From: Candidatus Berkiella cookevillensis
GTDB lineage: Bacteria > Pseudomonadota > Gammaproteobacteria > Berkiellales > Berkiellaceae
Assembly: GCF_001431315.2 (NCBI RefSeq)
Contig: NZ_LKHV02000001.1
Span: forward strand, 2,542,001 to 2,606,000
Length of the DNA stretch: 64,000 bases
Direction: 5' to 3'
The notes under the pieces are model-generated. The model did no database searches, was not told the DNA's origin, and worked only from the letters and a program-made list of their open reading frames with translations. Position 1 is the first letter of the stretch. Every line of letters starts with the position of its first letter. Below are positions 11,501 through 22,633 of the stretch, piece by piece. A program made the translations under genes and the position numbers.

Positions 11501-12793
11501 TCTATGTAAGGTTGGTGCACGGTTTAGCAATACAGGATGTTCACGAATCACTTCTTCAAGAATATCCCACACTTCTGGCCCTTCTCTTTCAACCATTTTC
11601 TTTGCAGCTTTGATGGTTGTTGCTAAGCCTCTTAATTCTAATTTGCTAAAAATGAACGGTTTAAATAATTCAAGCGCCATTTTTTTAGGCAGACCACATT
11701 GATGCAATCTCAAAGTTGGACCCACAACGATAACGGAACGACCAGAATAGTCCACACGCTTACCAAGCAAGTTTTGTCTAAAACGACCTTGCTTACCTTT
11801 GATCATGTCAGCTAATGATTTCAAAGGACGCTTGTTAGATCCAGTAATAGCACGACCACGACGACCATTATCCAACAAAGCATCAACTGCTTCTTGAAGC
11901 ATTCGCTTTTCGTTACGAACAATAATATCTGGCGCATTCAGATCTAATAATCTCTTCAAACGGTTGTTACGATTGATAACGCGTCTATAAAGATCGTTCA
12001 AATCAGAGGTTGCAAATCGGCCACCATCTAATGGTACCAAAGGTCTCAAATCAGGTGGCAATACAGGTAAAACTGTTAAAATCATCCATTCTGGTTTGTT
12101 ACCAGAACTTAAGAATGCTTCAATCAGTTTGAGGCGTTTTGCCAATTTTTTGATCTTCGTTTCGCTAGATGTAGTTGGAATTTCTTCACGAATATTTTCA
12201 GCTTCTGTTTTAAGATCAATATCTTTCAACAGTTCTTTAACAGCTTCAGCACCCATTTTGGCATCAAATTCATCGCCATGCTGTTCAATTGCTTCTAAAT
12301 ATGCTTCTTCAGATAACAACTGTCCTCTTTCCATAGACGTCATACCTGGATCAATCACAACATAGGCTTCAAAATAAAGTATGCGTTCAATGTCTCTTAA
12401 GGTCATGTCTAACAACAAACCAATACGAGAAGGTAAGGATTTTAAGAACCAAATATGCGCAACAGGAGACGCTAACTCTACGTGCCCCATTCTGTCACGT
12501 CTTACTTTCGCTAATGTGACTTCAACACCACATTTTTCACAAATAACACCACGATGCTTAAGGCGTTTATATTTACCACATAAGCACTCGTAATCTTTAA
12601 CGGGTCCAAATATCTTGGCACAAAACAGGCCATCACGTTCTGGCTTGAAAGTTCTATAGTTAATGGTTTCAGGTTTTTTCACCTCACCATAAGACCAAGA
12701 CATGATTAATTCAGGTGGCGCAAGACTAATGGCCACTCTATCAAAATCATGAATCTTATTTTGCTGGCGTATGATAGAAAGTAGATCTCTCAA
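8585..12793 (-). CDS. rpoC: RNA polymerase beta-prime subunit
   Basis: Catalytic clamp subunit of RNA polymerase; 1402 residues, full length. Visible are the N-terminal zinc ribbon ([19 protein letters not shown], about 70-90), the Mg-binding catalytic loop [17 protein letters not shown], the second zinc site ([19 protein letters not shown]), and the bridge/trigger region with [20 protein letters not shown]. Follows rpoB after 82 bp that contain a strong hairpin. Confidence 0.98.
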   Translation of the reverse strand: MRDLLSIIRQQNKIHDFDRVAISLAPPELIMSWSYGEVKKPETINYRTFKPERDGLFCAKIFGPVKDYECLCGKYKRLKHRGVICEKCGVEVTLAKVRRDRMGHVELASPVAHIWFLKSLPSRIGLLLDMTLRDIERILYFEAYVVIDPGMTSMERGQLLSEEAYLEAIEQHGDEFDAKMGAEAVKELLKDIDLKTEAENIREEIPTTSSETKIKKLAKRLKLIEAFLSSGNKPEWMILTVLPVLPPDLRPLVPLDGGRFATSDLNDLYRRVINRNNRLKRLLDLNAPDIIVRNEKRMLQEAVDALLDNGRRGRAITGSNKRPLKSLADMIKGKQGRFRQNLLGKRVDYSGRSVIVVGPTLRLHQCGLPKKMALELFKPFIFSKLELRGLATTIKAAKKMVEREGPEVWDILEEVIREHPVLLNRAPTLHRLGIQAFEPTLIEGKAIQLHPLVCAAYNADFDGDQMAVHVPLTLEAQLESRALMMSTNNILSPANGEPIIVPSQDIVLGLYYLTREKINAKGEGMIFADIGEVQRAYGNRCVDLHAKIKVRVPVTTEGVQKLTLVETTVGRAILFEILPEGMSFARINRILTKKEISKLVNECYHQVGLKQAVILADQLMYTGFRYATISGSSIGINDLVIPDAKKEIVDRAENEVKEIETQFASGLVTHGERYNKVIDIWSRANDQVAKAMMDQLSVEEVVDKEGKTQTQSSFNSVFIMADSGARGSAAQIRQLAGMRGLMAKPDGSIIETPITANFREGLSVLQYFISTHGARKGLADTALKTANSGYLTRRLVDVAQDVVISEIDCGTPEGLPMSPHVEGGDVVEPLRERVLGRVLAAPVYQPNTETLLFESGTLLDENKVEILENHAVDTVVVRSPITCISRYGVCAKCYGRDLARGHLVNIGEAVGVIAAQSIGEPGTQLTMRTFHIGGAASRTTAENSVMVKSDGRIKLHNVKLVQNAAGNFVTVSRSGELSVMDSHGRDRERYRLPYGAVLSIADGVDVKGGQTVANWDPHTHPIITEVAGFVKFVDMIDGVTMHRQTDEVTGLSSIVVSDAKHHRSSSGKELRPMLQLVDENGEELCLAGTSLPAHYFLPANAIVLVEDNKPIRVGDVLARIPQETSKTRDITGGLPRVADLFEARKPKESSILAEMSGVISFGKETKGKRRLIITPQDGGDAHEELIPKWRHVAVFEGEHVERGEVIADGPSNPHDILRLLGVGALANYIVNEVQDVYRLQGVGINDKHIEVIVRQMLRKVIVSDVGDTRLLKGDQLEITHVQDVNDALPQDKMPARIERVLLGITKASLATESFISAASFQETTRVLTEAAVSGKRDELRGLKENVIVGRLIPAGTGLASHKQRKRKRLASQLDNGPDEQKNVMTASDVQHALSEMLNSSTS

Positions 12794-12839
12794 GGGTATT
12801 CTCCGTCATTACGTTATCTTCTAGTCACAGCACACGAAC

Positions 12840-12872
12840 AATGGGCAACACTTTTTATCAGTGCTGCCCATT
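12840..12872 (-). other. rpoB-rpoC intercistronic hairpin
   Basis: Left arm AATGGGCAACACT, 7-nt loop, right arm AGTGCTGCCCATT: a 13-bp stem with one G-U pair when read on the minus (mRNA) strand. The sequence after it on the mRNA is TGTTCG, not a U-run, so it is more likely an RNA-processing or stability element than a terminator. Confidence 0.6.
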
Positions 12873-12875
12873 ACA

Positions 12876-15800
12876 TTAATTCTCATGCTCTAATTCAATA
12901 TTGATAGCCAAGGATCGAATTTCCTTAACAAGTACGTTAAAGGATTCAGGCATACCAGCATCCATTCTATAGTCACCATCGACAATATTTTTGTACATTT
13001 TGGTACGACCAGCGACGTCATCCGACTTCACTGTTAGCATTTCTTGTAAGGTGTAAGCTGCACCATATGCTTCTAGTGCCCACACTTCCATTTCCCCGAA
13101 ACGTTGTCCACCAAACTGCGCCTTACCACCGAGCGGTTGCTGTGTTACCAAGCTATAAGAACCTGTAGAACGTGCATGCATTTTGTCATCTACTAAGTGA
13201 TTTAACTTAAGCATGTACATGTAGCCTACTGTTACTGGACGATCAAAAGATTGACCAGTACGTCCATCATAGAGCGTTGTTTGGCCGTTATCTGGCAAAC
13301 CAGAAAACGTCAATAATGATTTAATTTCCATCTCTGTTGCGCCATCGAATACAGGAGATGCGATTGGCACACCTGCTGACAGATTTCTACTCATTTCAAG
13401 AATTTCTTCGTCTGACAATTGATTGAAATCAACTCTGTCTTTCTTGCTCATGTTGTAGATCTTGTCTAAATGCTCACGCATTTTCTTCGCAGTTGCTGTT
13501 GCACTATCTTTCATCAGCTTGTCAATTTGCTTACCAAGACCTTTAGCAGCCCAGCCCAAATGCGTTTCAAGAATCTGTCCAACGTTCATACGAGAAGGAA
13601 CACCAAGAGGATTTAAAACGATATCAACCGGCGTACCATCTGCTAAGTACGGCATATCTTCAACAGGTGTAATAGAAGAAATAACACCTTTATTTCCGTG
13701 ACGACCAGCCATCTTATCACCAGGCTGAATTCTTCTTTTCACTGCTAAATAAACTTTAGCAATCTTCAAAACGCCAGGCGCAAGATCATCACCTTGACTT
13801 AATTTCTTACGTTTGGCTTCCAGATTCAGCTCATAATCTTTGCGCAATTCAAGTAAATGTTTTTGATAACCCTCTAGTTGCTCTGTTGCTTTATCGTCAC
13901 GTAAACGAATTTCAAACCATCTTTCATGACTCAACCCATCTAAATAAGCAGCATCAATGGTAGCGCCAGTTCTGAGCTGATTGGGTCCACCTTCAGCCAC
14001 TTTATCGATTAAGAGTTTCTTAACACGAATATAGATGTCGCCTTCACGGATTCGCATTTCATCGCCTAAGTCTTTCTTCACGCGATCGAGAGCCATCTTT
14101 TCAATTTGTAAGGCTCTGGCATCTTTTTCAACGCCGTCTCTCGTAAATACTTGAACATCGATGACGGTACCATTCATGCCAGTAGGCACACGCAAAGAAG
14201 TATCTTTTACATCAGATGCTTTCTCACCGAAAATAGCACGCAATAATTTTTCTTCTGGTGTTAACTGTGTTTCACCTTTTGGCGTTACTTTACCAACCAA
14301 AATATCGCCAGATTCAACTTCAGCACCAATATAAACAACACCAGATTCATCGAGCTTGTTGAGCGCACTTTCACCCACATTTGGTATATCTGAGGTAATT
14401 TCTTCAGGTCCTAACTTGGTATCACGTGCCACACAAGTAAGCTCTTCAATATGAATACTTGTGAATCTGTCTTCTTCTACAACACGCTCAGAAATCAAAA
14501 TAGAGTCTTCGAAGTTGTAGCCATTCCAAGGCATGAATGCTACCAACAGGTTTTGCCCCAAGGCTAATTCACCCATGTCTGTAGACGGACCATCTGCAAG
14601 TACGTCACCCGCACGAATAACATCGCCCACACTAACTAATGGCTTTTGGTTAATACAGGTATTTTGGTTAGAACGGGTATATTTTGTAAGGTTATAAATG
14701 TCTACACCTGCGTCTGCAGCATCTTTGGTTTCATTATCTGCAACGCGCACAACGATACGTGCCGCATCCACAGACTCAACCACACCAGAGTGTTGCGCAA
14801 CAACCGTTACCCCAGAATCACGCGCTACAATTCGCTCAATACCCGTTCCGACTAAAGGCTTTTCAGCTTTTAAGGTTGGTACAGCTTGGCGTTGCATGTT
14901 TGACCCCATGAGCGCACGGTTCGCGTCATCATGCTCTAAGAAAGGAATTAAGGCTGCTGCTACCGATACGATCTGCTTAGGCGACACGTCCATATATTGA
15001 ACTTTGTCAGGCGTTGTAAAGGTAAACTCATTTTTATGACGGCAAGGCACGAGTTCATCAATTAAATTGAGATCTTTATCTAAAGTAGCATTTGCCTGCG
15101 CAATAACGTATCCGCCTTCTTCAATTGCAGATAGATATTCAATATCACCTGTTACTCGTCCATCCACAATCTTACGGCATGGTGTCTCTAAGAAACCGTA
15201 GCTGTTTGTTCTTGCATAGACTGACAATGAGTTAATCAAACCAATGTTTGGTCCCTCAGGTGTCTCAATAGGGCATACACGACCATAATGGGTTGGATGT
15301 ACGTCACGAACTTCAAAGCCTGCGCGTTCACGTGTTAAACCACCAGGCCCTAATGCAGAAACACGACGTTTGTGTGTTACTTCAGATAAAGGATTATTTT
15401 GATCCATAAACTGAGAAAGCTGTGAAGAACCGAAAAATTCTTTAATCGCAGCAGAAACGGGTTTAGCATTGATAAGATCTTGTGGCATTAAGTTATCAGA
15501 TTCAGCCATGCTTAAACGTTCTTTTACAGCACGTTCAACACGCACCAAACCAACACGGAATTGGTTTTCTGCCATCTCACCGACACTTCGCACGCGACGA
15601 TTTCCTAAATGATCGATATCATCTACTTCACCACGACCATCACGGATATCAATCAGTACTTTTAAGACAGCAATAATATCGTCTTTAGAAAGTACACCAG
15701 GTCCAATAATTTCATCTCTGCCCACGCGACGATTGAACTTCATTCGACCAACAGAAGATAAATCGTATCTTTCTTCAGCAAAAAATAGATTATTGAAAAG

Positions 15801-16973
15801 TGTTTCTGCGGCATCTTTAGTCGGTGGTTCACCAGGACGCATCATTCGATAAATTTCTATGAGTGCTTCCATTTGTGATTTGGTTGGATCAATTTTAATG
15901 GTCTCAGATACATAAGGACCATGATCCAAATCATTGGTAAATAAAGTGTCTACTTCAAATACTTTTGCTGATAAGACAGCTTCTAAAACTTCTGGCGTTA
16001 TTTCTGAGTTAGCAGCAACAACAATTTCACCGGTCTCTGTATCGACGATGTCATTCGCCAAGATTCTGCCATAGATATAATCTCTTGGCACACGTAATCT
16101 CGTTAATTTGAGCTTTTCCATTTGACGAACATGTCGAGCCGTAATACGTCGACCTTCTTCAATCAACATATTTCCTTTGCTGTCTTTAATATTGAAGCGA
16201 GCTGTTTCGCCTCTCAAACGCTCAGGAATCAAGGTTAAGATCAAGTCGCCATTTTCAAATTTAAAATGATCTTTTTCAAAGAATAGATTTAACATCTGCT
16301 CAGTGCTATAACCCAAGGCACGAAGCAAAATAGTTGCTGGAATTTTGCGCCTTCTATCGATACGCGCATAAATTGCGTCTTTAGGATCGAATTCAAAATC
16401 TAGCCAAGAGCCACGGTAAGGAATCACGCGAGCAGAATAAAGTAACTTTCCTGATGAATGTGTTTTACCACGATCATGATCAAAAAATACGCCAGGAGAA
16501 CGGTGCAATTGAGATACAACCACACGCTCTGTACCATTAATAACAAAGGTACCAGAATTTGTCATGAGTGGAACTTCACCCATGTATACTTCTTGTTCAC
16601 GAATATCTTTTACTTTTTTAGTATCACCTGTTGCCTCTCTATCAAAGATCACCAAGCGAACTAGAACACGTAAAGGCACAGCATAGGTCAAACCACGTTG
16701 TTGACATTCTTTGACGTCAAATGCAGGTGCGCCCAAGGTGTATTTGACATACTCCAATTGAGCATTGCCAGAAAAACTAATAATTGGGAATACGGATTTA
16801 AAGGCTGCTTCTAAGCCTATATCTATACGCGCATCTTCAGCGCATTCATCTTGTAAAAATTTAGATTTATATGAGGTCAGCTGTATATCCAGCAGGGGCG
16901 GAACCTCCAAAGTGTCTAATCGTTTACCAAAGTCTGCACGGGGTCGCTTTTTTTCGGTATAGGATAGTTCCAT
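12876..16973 (-). CDS. rpoB: RNA polymerase beta subunit
   Basis: Catalytic beta subunit, 1365 residues, full length. The rifampicin-binding region is wild-type: [21 protein letters not shown] followed by [19 protein letters not shown], so Asp, His and Ser at the common resistance sites are present. The C-terminal part carries the [13 protein letters not shown] and [21 protein letters not shown] motifs that contact beta-prime. Separated from rplL by a 164-bp region with an attenuator-like hairpin. Confidence 0.98.
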   Translation of the reverse strand: MELSYTEKKRPRADFGKRLDTLEVPPLLDIQLTSYKSKFLQDECAEDARIDIGLEAAFKSVFPIISFSGNAQLEYVKYTLGAPAFDVKECQQRGLTYAVPLRVLVRLVIFDREATGDTKKVKDIREQEVYMGEVPLMTNSGTFVINGTERVVVSQLHRSPGVFFDHDRGKTHSSGKLLYSARVIPYRGSWLDFEFDPKDAIYARIDRRRKIPATILLRALGYSTEQMLNLFFEKDHFKFENGDLILTLIPERLRGETARFNIKDSKGNMLIEEGRRITARHVRQMEKLKLTRLRVPRDYIYGRILANDIVDTETGEIVVAANSEITPEVLEAVLSAKVFEVDTLFTNDLDHGPYVSETIKIDPTKSQMEALIEIYRMMRPGEPPTKDAAETLFNNLFFAEERYDLSSVGRMKFNRRVGRDEIIGPGVLSKDDIIAVLKVLIDIRDGRGEVDDIDHLGNRRVRSVGEMAENQFRVGLVRVERAVKERLSMAESDNLMPQDLINAKPVSAAIKEFFGSSQLSQFMDQNNPLSEVTHKRRVSALGPGGLTRERAGFEVRDVHPTHYGRVCPIETPEGPNIGLINSLSVYARTNSYGFLETPCRKIVDGRVTGDIEYLSAIEEGGYVIAQANATLDKDLNLIDELVPCRHKNEFTFTTPDKVQYMDVSPKQIVSVAAALIPFLEHDDANRALMGSNMQRQAVPTLKAEKPLVGTGIERIVARDSGVTVVAQHSGVVESVDAARIVVRVADNETKDAADAGVDIYNLTKYTRSNQNTCINQKPLVSVGDVIRAGDVLADGPSTDMGELALGQNLLVAFMPWNGYNFEDSILISERVVEEDRFTSIHIEELTCVARDTKLGPEEITSDIPNVGESALNKLDESGVVYIGAEVESGDILVGKVTPKGETQLTPEEKLLRAIFGEKASDVKDTSLRVPTGMNGTVIDVQVFTRDGVEKDARALQIEKMALDRVKKDLGDEMRIREGDIYIRVKKLLIDKVAEGGPNQLRTGATIDAAYLDGLSHERWFEIRLRDDKATEQLEGYQKHLLELRKDYELNLEAKRKKLSQGDDLAPGVLKIAKVYLAVKRRIQPGDKMAGRHGNKGVISSITPVEDMPYLADGTPVDIVLNPLGVPSRMNVGQILETHLGWAAKGLGKQIDKLMKDSATATAKKMREHLDKIYNMSKKDRVDFNQLSDEEILEMSRNLSAGVPIASPVFDGATEMEIKSLLTFSGLPDNGQTTLYDGRTGQSFDRPVTVGYMYMLKLNHLVDDKMHARSTGSYSLVTQQPLGGKAQFGGQRFGEMEVWALEAYGAAYTLQEMLTVKSDDVAGRTKMYKNIVDGDYRMDAGMPESFNVLVKEIRSLAINIELEHEN

Positions 16974-17030
16974 CGGGAGTCCTCAGTGTAATTTAAAGAA
17001 TAATATAACTTGCAATGAGCAAAATCGTAC

Positions 17031-17075
17031 ATAACAAAACAGGTCTGAGTAAATTGCATGCAATTTAGTCAGACC
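17031..17075 (-). terminator. rplL-rpoB attenuator-type hairpin
   Basis: On the minus strand GGTCTGACTAAATTGC pairs with GCAATTTACTCAGACC across a 2-nt loop (one C-C mismatch), followed by TGTTTTGTT. The long stem plus U-rich tail looks like an intrinsic terminator or attenuator. In E. coli partial termination at this same place lowers rpoBC transcription relative to the L12 gene. Confidence 0.65.
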
Positions 17076-17089
17076 CATTTTTGTTGCTT

Positions 17090-17113
17090 ACTTGTTTGCT
17101 TAAAGCAACAAGC
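17090..17113 (-). other. Second hairpin in rplL-rpoB gap
   Basis: Imperfect inverted repeat (CTTGTTTGCTT against AAGCAACAAG) just downstream of the rplL stop, before the attenuator stem. In E. coli this gap carries an RNase III processing hairpin; a similar role is possible but unproven. Confidence 0.4.
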
Positions 17114-17137
17114 AAGACTTTTTAATCAGTCAATTAC

Positions 17138-17515
17138 TTACTTGACATCAACTTCAGCACCCGCTTCAACGAGTTGCTTCTTGATGCTTTCAGCTTCAGC
17201 TTTAGAAACGGCTTCTTTAACAGGAGCTGGCGCGCCTTCAACTAATGCTTTAGCTTCTTTTAAGCCAAGATTTGTAATGGTACGAACAACTTTAATAACA
17301 TCAACTTTCTTGTCGCCGAAACCTTTTAAGATTACGTCGAATTCAGTTTTTTCTTCAGCAGCAGGCGCAGCAGCACCCGCTACAGCAGCTACAGCCACAG
17401 GTGCAGCAGCAGAAACACCGAGTTCGTCTTCCATTTTCTTAACTAATTCAACAACTTCCATGATTGAAAGTTTAACGATGCTGTCATAAATTTTTTGTAC
17501 AGTAGATTCAGACAT
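17138..17515 (-). CDS. rplL: 50S ribosomal protein bL12 (L7/L12)
   Basis: Stalk protein L7/L12 (125 residues) that recruits the GTPase factors. Domains: N-terminal dimerisation helix (1-35), Ala-rich flexible hinge (36-55) and the C-terminal factor-binding domain, with [21 protein letters not shown] and [24 protein letters not shown] lies 7 nt before the ATG. Downstream partner of rplJ. Confidence 0.97.
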   Translation of the reverse strand: MSESTVQKIYDSIVKLSIMEVVELVKKMEDELGVSAAAPVAVAAVAGAAAPAAEEKTEFDVILKGFGDKKVDVIKVVRTITNLGLKEAKALVEGAPAPVKEAVSKAEAESIKKQLVEAGAEVDVK

Positions 17516-17564
17516 TATTTTTCTCCCGAAATATCAACTGGTATTTTAAAAGTTCTGTTAAAAC

Positions 17565-18086
17565 TTATTGTTGTTGTTTTGACAAATCATCCAAAGCTCT
17601 AACGAGCATCTGAGTTGGCTCTTTGATGGTACGTGCTAACTGTGTAGCAGGCGCCATTAACATTGCAGCTAATTGGCAGAGTGCTTCGTGTTTGGTTGGC
17701 AATGAAGCAACGGCTTCTAAGTGGCTAGGTGCATAATATTCACCCGCAACTGATAAGCCTTGAACTTTAAATGCTTCATTTTCTTTTGCAAAATCACGAA
17801 ACAGCTTTGCAGCTGCACCTGGCTCATCTTTGGAAAAACCAAAAACAAGAGGTCCTGTTAATTTGTCATCTAAGCACTCAAAACCAGTACCTTTAATTGC
17901 TCTACGTGCTAAAGTATTTCTGATTACACGTAAATAAATACCAGACGCTCTTGCTTTTCTTCGCAAGTCCGTCATTTTAGGTACTGCTATGCCACGATAA
18001 TCTGCCACTACTAACGAAATAGATTCGCTAGCGACAGTAGAGACTTCGGCGACGATTGCTTTTTTATCTTCAAGATTTAACGCCAC
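17565..18086 (-). CDS. rplJ: 50S ribosomal protein uL10
   Basis: Base of the L12 stalk; binds 23S rRNA and several L12 dimers. The start is set at a GTG (18086-18084), giving MALNLEDKKAIVAEV, which matches the family start; GGAG lies 7 nt upstream. The frame extends 5 codons further to an ATG that overlaps that ribosome-binding site, so the ATG is unlikely to be used. 173 residues, slightly longer than E. coli L10. The L10-L12 complex autoregulates through the leader in E. coli. Confidence 0.94.
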   Translation of the reverse strand: MALNLEDKKAIVAEVSTVASESISLVVADYRGIAVPKMTDLRRKARASGIYLRVIRNTLARRAIKGTGFECLDDKLTGPLVFGFSKDEPGAAAKLFRDFAKENEAFKVQGLSVAGEYYAPSHLEAVASLPTKHEALCQLAAMLMAPATQLARTIKEPTQMLVRALDDLSKQQQ

Positions 18087-18478
18087 CTGATTGCTCCTCA
18101 TCTATCTAAAAGCTAGATTATATTGTGCTATTCATACATATAATTTTTAGACACTTTGGTTATTGATAACTTGCAAAGCACATGTAAAAATCATGGCAGC
18201 TCGTCACACAATCCCTATACCAAAAAACTATTTGTACTCATCATGCAGCAACATAATCACTGCGGTTTGCAACTGAATAATCAGTTGCATGCTTTAGCCT
18301 ACGCAGGTAAACTCAAAACGTTACATTAAGGAAATCGTTTTATACGCTTCACACCTGCGGTCTTTGTACTGTAACCGCTCTTACTCTTAACTGAGGGGCC
18401 TCTGTGACCTTTCGGTTTCAAGACCTCAATACCAGCTCGAGAATGCTACAGCAAACCACTTTTCATTGAATCTCTAAA
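18087..18478 (-). promoter_or_regulatory. rplJL leader region (likely L10 operon leader)
   Basis: A 392-bp gap without a gene between rplA and rplJ. It begins near a possible promoter (see 18427-18455) and includes a perfect GCAACTGA/TCAGTTGC stem with a TTAT loop at 18269-18288, plus further complementary stretches. The position matches the long structured leader where the L10-L12 complex represses rplJL translation in E. coli. The fold itself is inferred. Confidence 0.55.
18427..18455 (-). promoter_or_regulatory. Candidate promoter for rplJL
   Basis: On the minus strand TTGCTG (18455-18450), a 17-bp spacer and TATTGA (18432-18427). It lies about 25 bp past the rplA stop, where an internal L10 promoter is expected. 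The hexamers are only moderate matches. Confidence 0.35.
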
Positions 18479-19186
18479 TTAGAGATCCAATGAAGATTTA
18501 TCTACGACGAGACCAGGTCCCATTGTGGTAGATAGAATAACTTTCTTAAAGTAAACACCTTTAGATGTACTGGGTTTTGCTCTGCGCAAATCAGCCATTA
18601 ATCTATCAAGGTTTTCACGTAATGCTTGCACAGTGAAATTTGCTTTTCCTATTGTGCAATGAATAATACCGCCTTTGTCTGCACGGAAGGTAACCTGACC
18701 TGATTTAGCATTATTAACAGCTTTCTCAACGTCTGTTGTTACAGTGCCGACTTTAGGATTTGGCATTAAACCACGTGGGCCTAATACACGACCTAATAAA
18801 CCAACAATTCTCATCGCATCAGGGGTTGCAATAATAACATCGTAATCAATCTTACCACTGTCTGCTTTTTGCTTAAGTTCTTCAGCCAGATCTTCAAAAC
18901 CAACAGCATCAGCACCTGCTGCTCTTGCTTTATCAGCATTTGGGCCTTGAGCGAACACAGCAACACGCATTGTTTTACCTGTGCCATTTGGCAGAATACT
19001 TGCGCCACGTACCGCTTGATCAGATTTCTTAGGATCAACACCTAATATAATTGCGGCATCAACACTTTCTAAAAATTTTGTATTAGAAAGACTGGTTAAT
19101 AATTTAAGCGCATCATCAGGAGCATAGATCTTCGCCTTGTCATATTGCTGGCGAACTTGTTTCATTCTTTTTGATATTTTTGCCAT
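18479..19186 (-). CDS. rplA: 50S ribosomal protein uL1
   Basis: L1 (235 residues) forms the mobile stalk that handles E-site tRNA, and represses its own rplK-rplA mRNA in E. coli. The conserved central [19 protein letters not shown] and C-terminal [18 protein letters not shown] segments are present. Starts 3 bp after the rplK stop. Confidence 0.97.
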   Translation of the reverse strand: MAKISKRMKQVRQQYDKAKIYAPDDALKLLTSLSNTKFLESVDAAIILGVDPKKSDQAVRGASILPNGTGKTMRVAVFAQGPNADKARAAGADAVGFEDLAEELKQKADSGKIDYDVIIATPDAMRIVGLLGRVLGPRGLMPNPKVGTVTTDVEKAVNNAKSGQVTFRADKGGIIHCTIGKANFTVQALRENLDRLMADLRRAKPSTSKGVYFKKVILSTTMGPGLVVDKSSLDL

Positions 19187-19189
19187 GGT

Positions 19190-19618
19190 TTAACCCTCTA
19201 CCTCAATACCCATACTACGTGCGCTACCAGCGATTGTTCTTACAGCACTTTCAAGACTACTTGCTGTTAAATCGGGCATCTTGGCATTAGCAATTTCTTC
19301 TACTTGCTTGAGGGTTACTTTACCCACTTTTTCAGTATTGGGTCTGCCACTTCCTTTTTGTAGGCCTGCAGCTTTAATTAATAAGAAGGCAGCTGGAGGC
19401 GTTTTGATGATAAAGGTAAAACTTTTATCACTATAAACTGTAATAATTACTGGCAAAGGCAAGCCTTTATCATAACTTTGAGTTTGTGCATTAAACGTTT
19501 TGCAAAACTCCATGATATTAACACCATGCTGACCTAATGCAGGACCAACAGGTGGACTTGGATTTGCTTCTTGTGCTTTTACTTGTAACTTAATATAGGC
19601 CGTTACTTTCTTTGCCAT
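19190..19618 (-). CDS. rplK: 50S ribosomal protein uL11
   Basis: L11 (142 residues, normal) sits at the GTPase-associated centre and is needed for RelA activation. The N-terminal [21 protein letters not shown] motif, with the prolines that matter for stringent control and thiopeptide sensitivity, is intact. First gene of the L11-L1 pair, after nusG. Confidence 0.97.
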   Translation of the reverse strand: MAKKVTAYIKLQVKAQEANPSPPVGPALGQHGVNIMEFCKTFNAQTQSYDKGLPLPVIITVYSDKSFTFIIKTPPAAFLLIKAAGLQKGSGRPNTEKVGKVTLKQVEEIANAKMPDLTASSLESAVRTIAGSARSMGIEVEG

Positions 19619-19672
19619 TATTTCACCTCTGCGGGTTCAAACGCTTATTACAATGAATAAGCTCCCCAATTT

Positions 19673-20230
19673 TTAAGTTTTCTCAACTTGACCAAATTCT
19701 AATTCTACAGGTGTAGAACGGCCAAAAATCAAAACAGCCACTCTTAAGCGACTCTTTTCATAATTAACTTCTTCAACAACACCGTTAAAATCAGCAAATG
19801 GCCCTTCAATCACTCGAACCACTTCACCGGGTTCAAATATGGTCTTAGGTTTAGGTTTATCAACACCTTCACGCATTCTGTCTAATATTGCTTTGGCTTC
19901 TTTATCACTGATAGGTGCAGGTCTATCAGAGGTGCCACCAATAAATCCTAATACCCTAGGTGTACGACGTACTAAGTGCCAAGTGTCTTCATCTAAAGCC
20001 ATTTGAAGCAGTACGTAACCTGGGAAAAATTTTCTTTCGCTTTTATATTTATGGCCATTGCGAATTTCAATCACCTCTTCAGTTGGGACTAAAATTTCGC
20101 CAAATTTATCATCAAGATGATTAACCCGAATACTTTCTTTTAAATTTCTTACAACTTGATTTTCATAACCAACCAAAGCTTGAATAACATACCAACGCAG
20201 TTCGGTTACTTCACTTTTTTCAATATCCAT
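19673..20230 (-). CDS. nusG: Transcription elongation/antitermination factor NusG
   Basis: Binds RNA polymerase to suppress pausing and links it to Rho or to S10. 185 residues: an NGN domain from about 10 to 125 ([29 protein letters not shown]) and a C-terminal KOW domain ([25 protein letters not shown]). Two bases separate it from secE, the classical secE-nusG operon. Confidence 0.97.
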   Translation of the reverse strand: MDIEKSEVTELRWYVIQALVGYENQVVRNLKESIRVNHLDDKFGEILVPTEEVIEIRNGHKYKSERKFFPGYVLLQMALDEDTWHLVRRTPRVLGFIGGTSDRPAPISDKEAKAILDRMREGVDKPKPKTIFEPGEVVRVIEGPFADFNGVVEEVNYEKSRLRVAVLIFGRSTPVELEFGQVEKT

Positions 20231-20232
20231 CG

Positions 20233-20613
20233 TTAATGCGCCCCATATCCGGTCAGCAAAGCAATAAGTTTTAGAAGTAGAGCATCAATACCCCACAAAA
20301 GGAATCCGACGATAGATACGATTGCTAAAACCATGAGGGTTGTTTGAATAGTTTCTTGGCGATTAGGCCATACGACCTTTCTTAATTCTGCTCTCGCTTC
20401 GAGCGCAAATTGCCAGAATTTTTGTCCTTTACTTGTTCGCAGCGCCACAAAACATGTAGCGGCAACAACAAATAACAATACAAGTAAACGAATCAATACC
20501 GATTGATCAGAAAAGTGGTGGTTGCCGATTACACCAGATGCAATCAATGCAACGACTACTGCCCATTTAAAGGAATCCATGCTACCACCGTGGGTTTTGG
20601 TCTGATGACTCAT
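20233..20613 (-). CDS. secE: Preprotein translocase subunit SecE
   Basis: Essential small subunit of the SecYEG channel in the inner membrane. At 126 residues it is of the longer, three-segment type seen in E. coli: hydrophobic segments near 15-32, 42-58 and 92-118. The conserved cytoplasmic amphipathic region with [19 protein letters not shown] precedes the last helix. Lies directly downstream of tRNA-Trp. Confidence 0.96.
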   Translation of the reverse strand: MSHQTKTHGGSMDSFKWAVVVALIASGVIGNHHFSDQSVLIRLLVLLFVVAATCFVALRTSKGQKFWQFALEARAELRKVVWPNRQETIQTTLMVLAIVSIVGFLLWGIDALLLKLIALLTGYGAH

Positions 20614-20640
20614 TTATGGAACTACCACCTATATGTAAGT

Positions 20641-20716
20641 TGGCAGGCCAGGAGGGGCTTGAACCCCCAACCTGCGGTTTTGGAGACCGCCACTCTACCA
20701 ATTGAGCTACTGGCCT
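20641..20716 (-). tRNA. trpT: tRNA-Trp (CCA)
   Basis: 76 nt on the minus strand; acceptor AGGCCAG pairs with CTGGCCT, anticodon loop CTCCAAA (anticodon CCA), T-loop GTTCAAG, encoded 3' CCA. It sits between tuf and secE and is probably processed from the tuf transcript. Confidence 0.97.
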
Positions 20717-20775
20717 AATACACAAACAACTGCACCCAAGGAGCACTTGGGGCAGTTGCTTTAAGAGACAATATA

Positions 20776-21960
20776 CTAGTCGATAATCTTAGCAACAACA
20801 CCCGCACCAACGGTCTTGCCACCTTCACGAATAGCAAATTTCAATCCATCTTCCATTGCGATAGGTGATATCAATGTAACGGTTACAGTAATGTTATCAC
20901 CAGGCATAACCATTTCGGTACCTTCTGGCAAGTCAATCATGCCTGTTACGTCAGTGGTTCTGAAGTAGAACTGAGGACGATATCCACTTAAGAATGGTGT
21001 ACGACGTCCGCCTTCTTCTTTAGATAAAACGTAGATTTCAGCTTGGAACTTGGTATGTGGGGTGATGCTCTTTGGAGCAGCAAGAACCTGACCACGTTCA
21101 ACGTCTTCACGTTTTGTACCACGTAATAATAAACCAACGTTGTCGCCCGCTTGACCTTCTTTAAGCATCTTACGGAACATTTCAACACCTGTTACAGTTG
21201 TTTTGACGGTGTCTTTCAAGCCGATGATTTCAATTTCTTCACCAACTTTAACAATACCTCTTTCAATACGACCTGTTACTACAGTACCACGGCCAGAAAT
21301 AGAGAATACATCTTCTACTGGCAACAAGAATGGCTTGTCAACTTCACGTGTTGGCAATGGGAAGTAAGAATCCATTGCTTCAACTAATTTGTAAATTGCA
21401 CCTTCGCCGATATCACTTGTATCACCTTCAAGTGCTTTTAAAGCTGAACCGGTAATAATAGGAATATCATCGCCAGGGAAACCATAGCTAGACAATAAAT
21501 CTCTTACTTCCATTTCAACGAGTTCTAATAATTCAGCATCATCAACCATGTCTGCTTTGTTTAAGAACACAACAATGTGTGGCACACCTACTTGGCGCGC
21601 TAACAGAATGTGCTCACGTGTTTGTGGCATTGGGCCATCAGCAGCAGAACATACTAAAATAGCGCCGTCCATTTGAGCAGCACCCGTGATCATGTTTTTA
21701 ACGTAGTCAGCATGTCCTGGGCAGTCTACATGTGCATAGTGACGATTGTCAGATTCATATTCGACATGCGACGTAGAAATTGTAATACCGCGCTCACGTT
21801 CTTCAGGTGCTTTATCGATATTTGCGTAATCAACAAATTGCGCTTGGCCTTTAGACGCCAATACTTTTGTAATTGCCGCAGTTAATGTGGTTTTACCATG
21901 GTCCACATGCCCAATTGTACCCACATTGACATGTGGCTTAGTACGTTGAAATTCAGCCAT
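20776..21960 (-). CDS. tuf: Translation elongation factor Tu
   Basis: Delivers aminoacyl-tRNA to the ribosome; 394 residues. G motifs [10 protein letters not shown] (about 18), [21 protein letters not shown] and NKADMVDD are visible, then beta-barrel domains II and III ending [14 protein letters not shown]. In domain III the usual GGRHTPFF reads GGRRTPFL. It is the only tuf in the window: the copy expected between fusA and rpsJ is missing. Co-transcribed with four upstream tRNA genes, as for tufB in E. coli. Confidence 0.98.
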   Translation of the reverse strand: MAEFQRTKPHVNVGTIGHVDHGKTTLTAAITKVLASKGQAQFVDYANIDKAPEERERGITISTSHVEYESDNRHYAHVDCPGHADYVKNMITGAAQMDGAILVCSAADGPMPQTREHILLARQVGVPHIVVFLNKADMVDDAELLELVEMEVRDLLSSYGFPGDDIPIITGSALKALEGDTSDIGEGAIYKLVEAMDSYFPLPTREVDKPFLLPVEDVFSISGRGTVVTGRIERGIVKVGEEIEIIGLKDTVKTTVTGVEMFRKMLKEGQAGDNVGLLLRGTKREDVERGQVLAAPKSITPHTKFQAEIYVLSKEEGGRRTPFLSGYRPQFYFRTTDVTGMIDLPEGTEMVMPGDNITVTVTLISPIAMEDGLKFAIREGGKTVGAGVVAKIID

Positions 21961-22030
21961 TTTATTAAGCCCCCTGATATTTAACTAAAATTGCATGCCT
22001 AAAAAAAAATAAAACTAAACTCCAGAATTC

Positions 22031-22105
<75 letters not shown>

Positions 22106-22128
22106 ATAGCTGCCACATAATCAGCTTT

Positions 22129-22202
22129 TGGAGCGGGTGATGGGAATCGAACCCACGCTATCAGCTTGGAAGGCTGAAGTTCTACCATTGAACTACACCC
22201 GC
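22129..22202 (-). tRNA. glyT: tRNA-Gly (TCC)
   Basis: 74 nt; acceptor GCGGGTG pairs with CACCCGC, anticodon loop CTTCCAA (TCC), T-loop GTTCGAT, encoded CCA. Third in the thrU-tyrU-glyT-thrT block. Confidence 0.97.
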
Positions 22203-22241
22203 AAAAGCAATACGCCCACTGACGATTACGCTTTAAAACTT

Positions 22242-22326
22242 TGGTGGAGGGGGGAGGATTCGAACCTCCGAAGGCAGAGCCGTCAGATTTACAGTCTGAT
22301 CCCTTTGGCCGCTCGGGAACCCCTCC
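22242..22326 (-). tRNA. tyrU: tRNA-Tyr (GTA)
   Basis: 85 nt, class II with a long variable arm; acceptor GGAGGGG/CCCCTCC, anticodon loop CTGTAAA (GTA), T-loop GTTCGAA, encoded CCA. Confidence 0.97.
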
Positions 22327-22466
22327 CAAAATGAGAAGCACGTATTCTGCTCAACCCATCATGTCTTGTCAACTTTTAACAGGCGAAAAAAGTCAACCGA
22401 CATCGCTCTCTGGGATTAGCCGAGAATAAACGCCTTCACTATTACTAGATCTTTACCTGCCTAATT

Positions 22467-22542
22467 TGAAGCTGGCAACAGGATTTGAACCCGCGACCTG
22501 CTGATTACAAATCAGCTGCTCTACCAACTGAGCTATGCCAGC
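22467..22542 (-). tRNA. thrU: tRNA-Thr (TGT), 3' CCA not encoded
   Basis: Acceptor GCTGGCA pairs with TGCCAGC, anticodon loop TTTGTAA (TGT), T-loop GTTCAAA. After the discriminator (T at 22470 on the minus strand) the genome reads TCA instead of CCA, so this tRNA must be finished by the CCA-adding enzyme. Promoter-proximal tRNA of the tuf operon. Confidence 0.93.
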
Positions 22543-22588
22543 AAAATGAGTCAATAAGATAACTTGATAACAGTCACCTAGTCAGGCC

Positions 22589-22617
22589 ATTCTACTGCCA
22601 TGCTGCGCGCTAAGCAA
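22589..22617 (-). promoter_or_regulatory. Promoter of the tRNA-tuf operon
   Basis: On the minus strand TTGCTT (22617-22612), 17-bp spacer, TAGAAT (22594-22589), then GGCCTGAC. The GC-rich discriminator is typical of stable-RNA promoters subject to ppGpp/DksA control. It lies about 45 bp upstream of the first tRNA. Confidence 0.65.
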
Positions 22618-22633
22618 TTACTTAATGAAAGAA

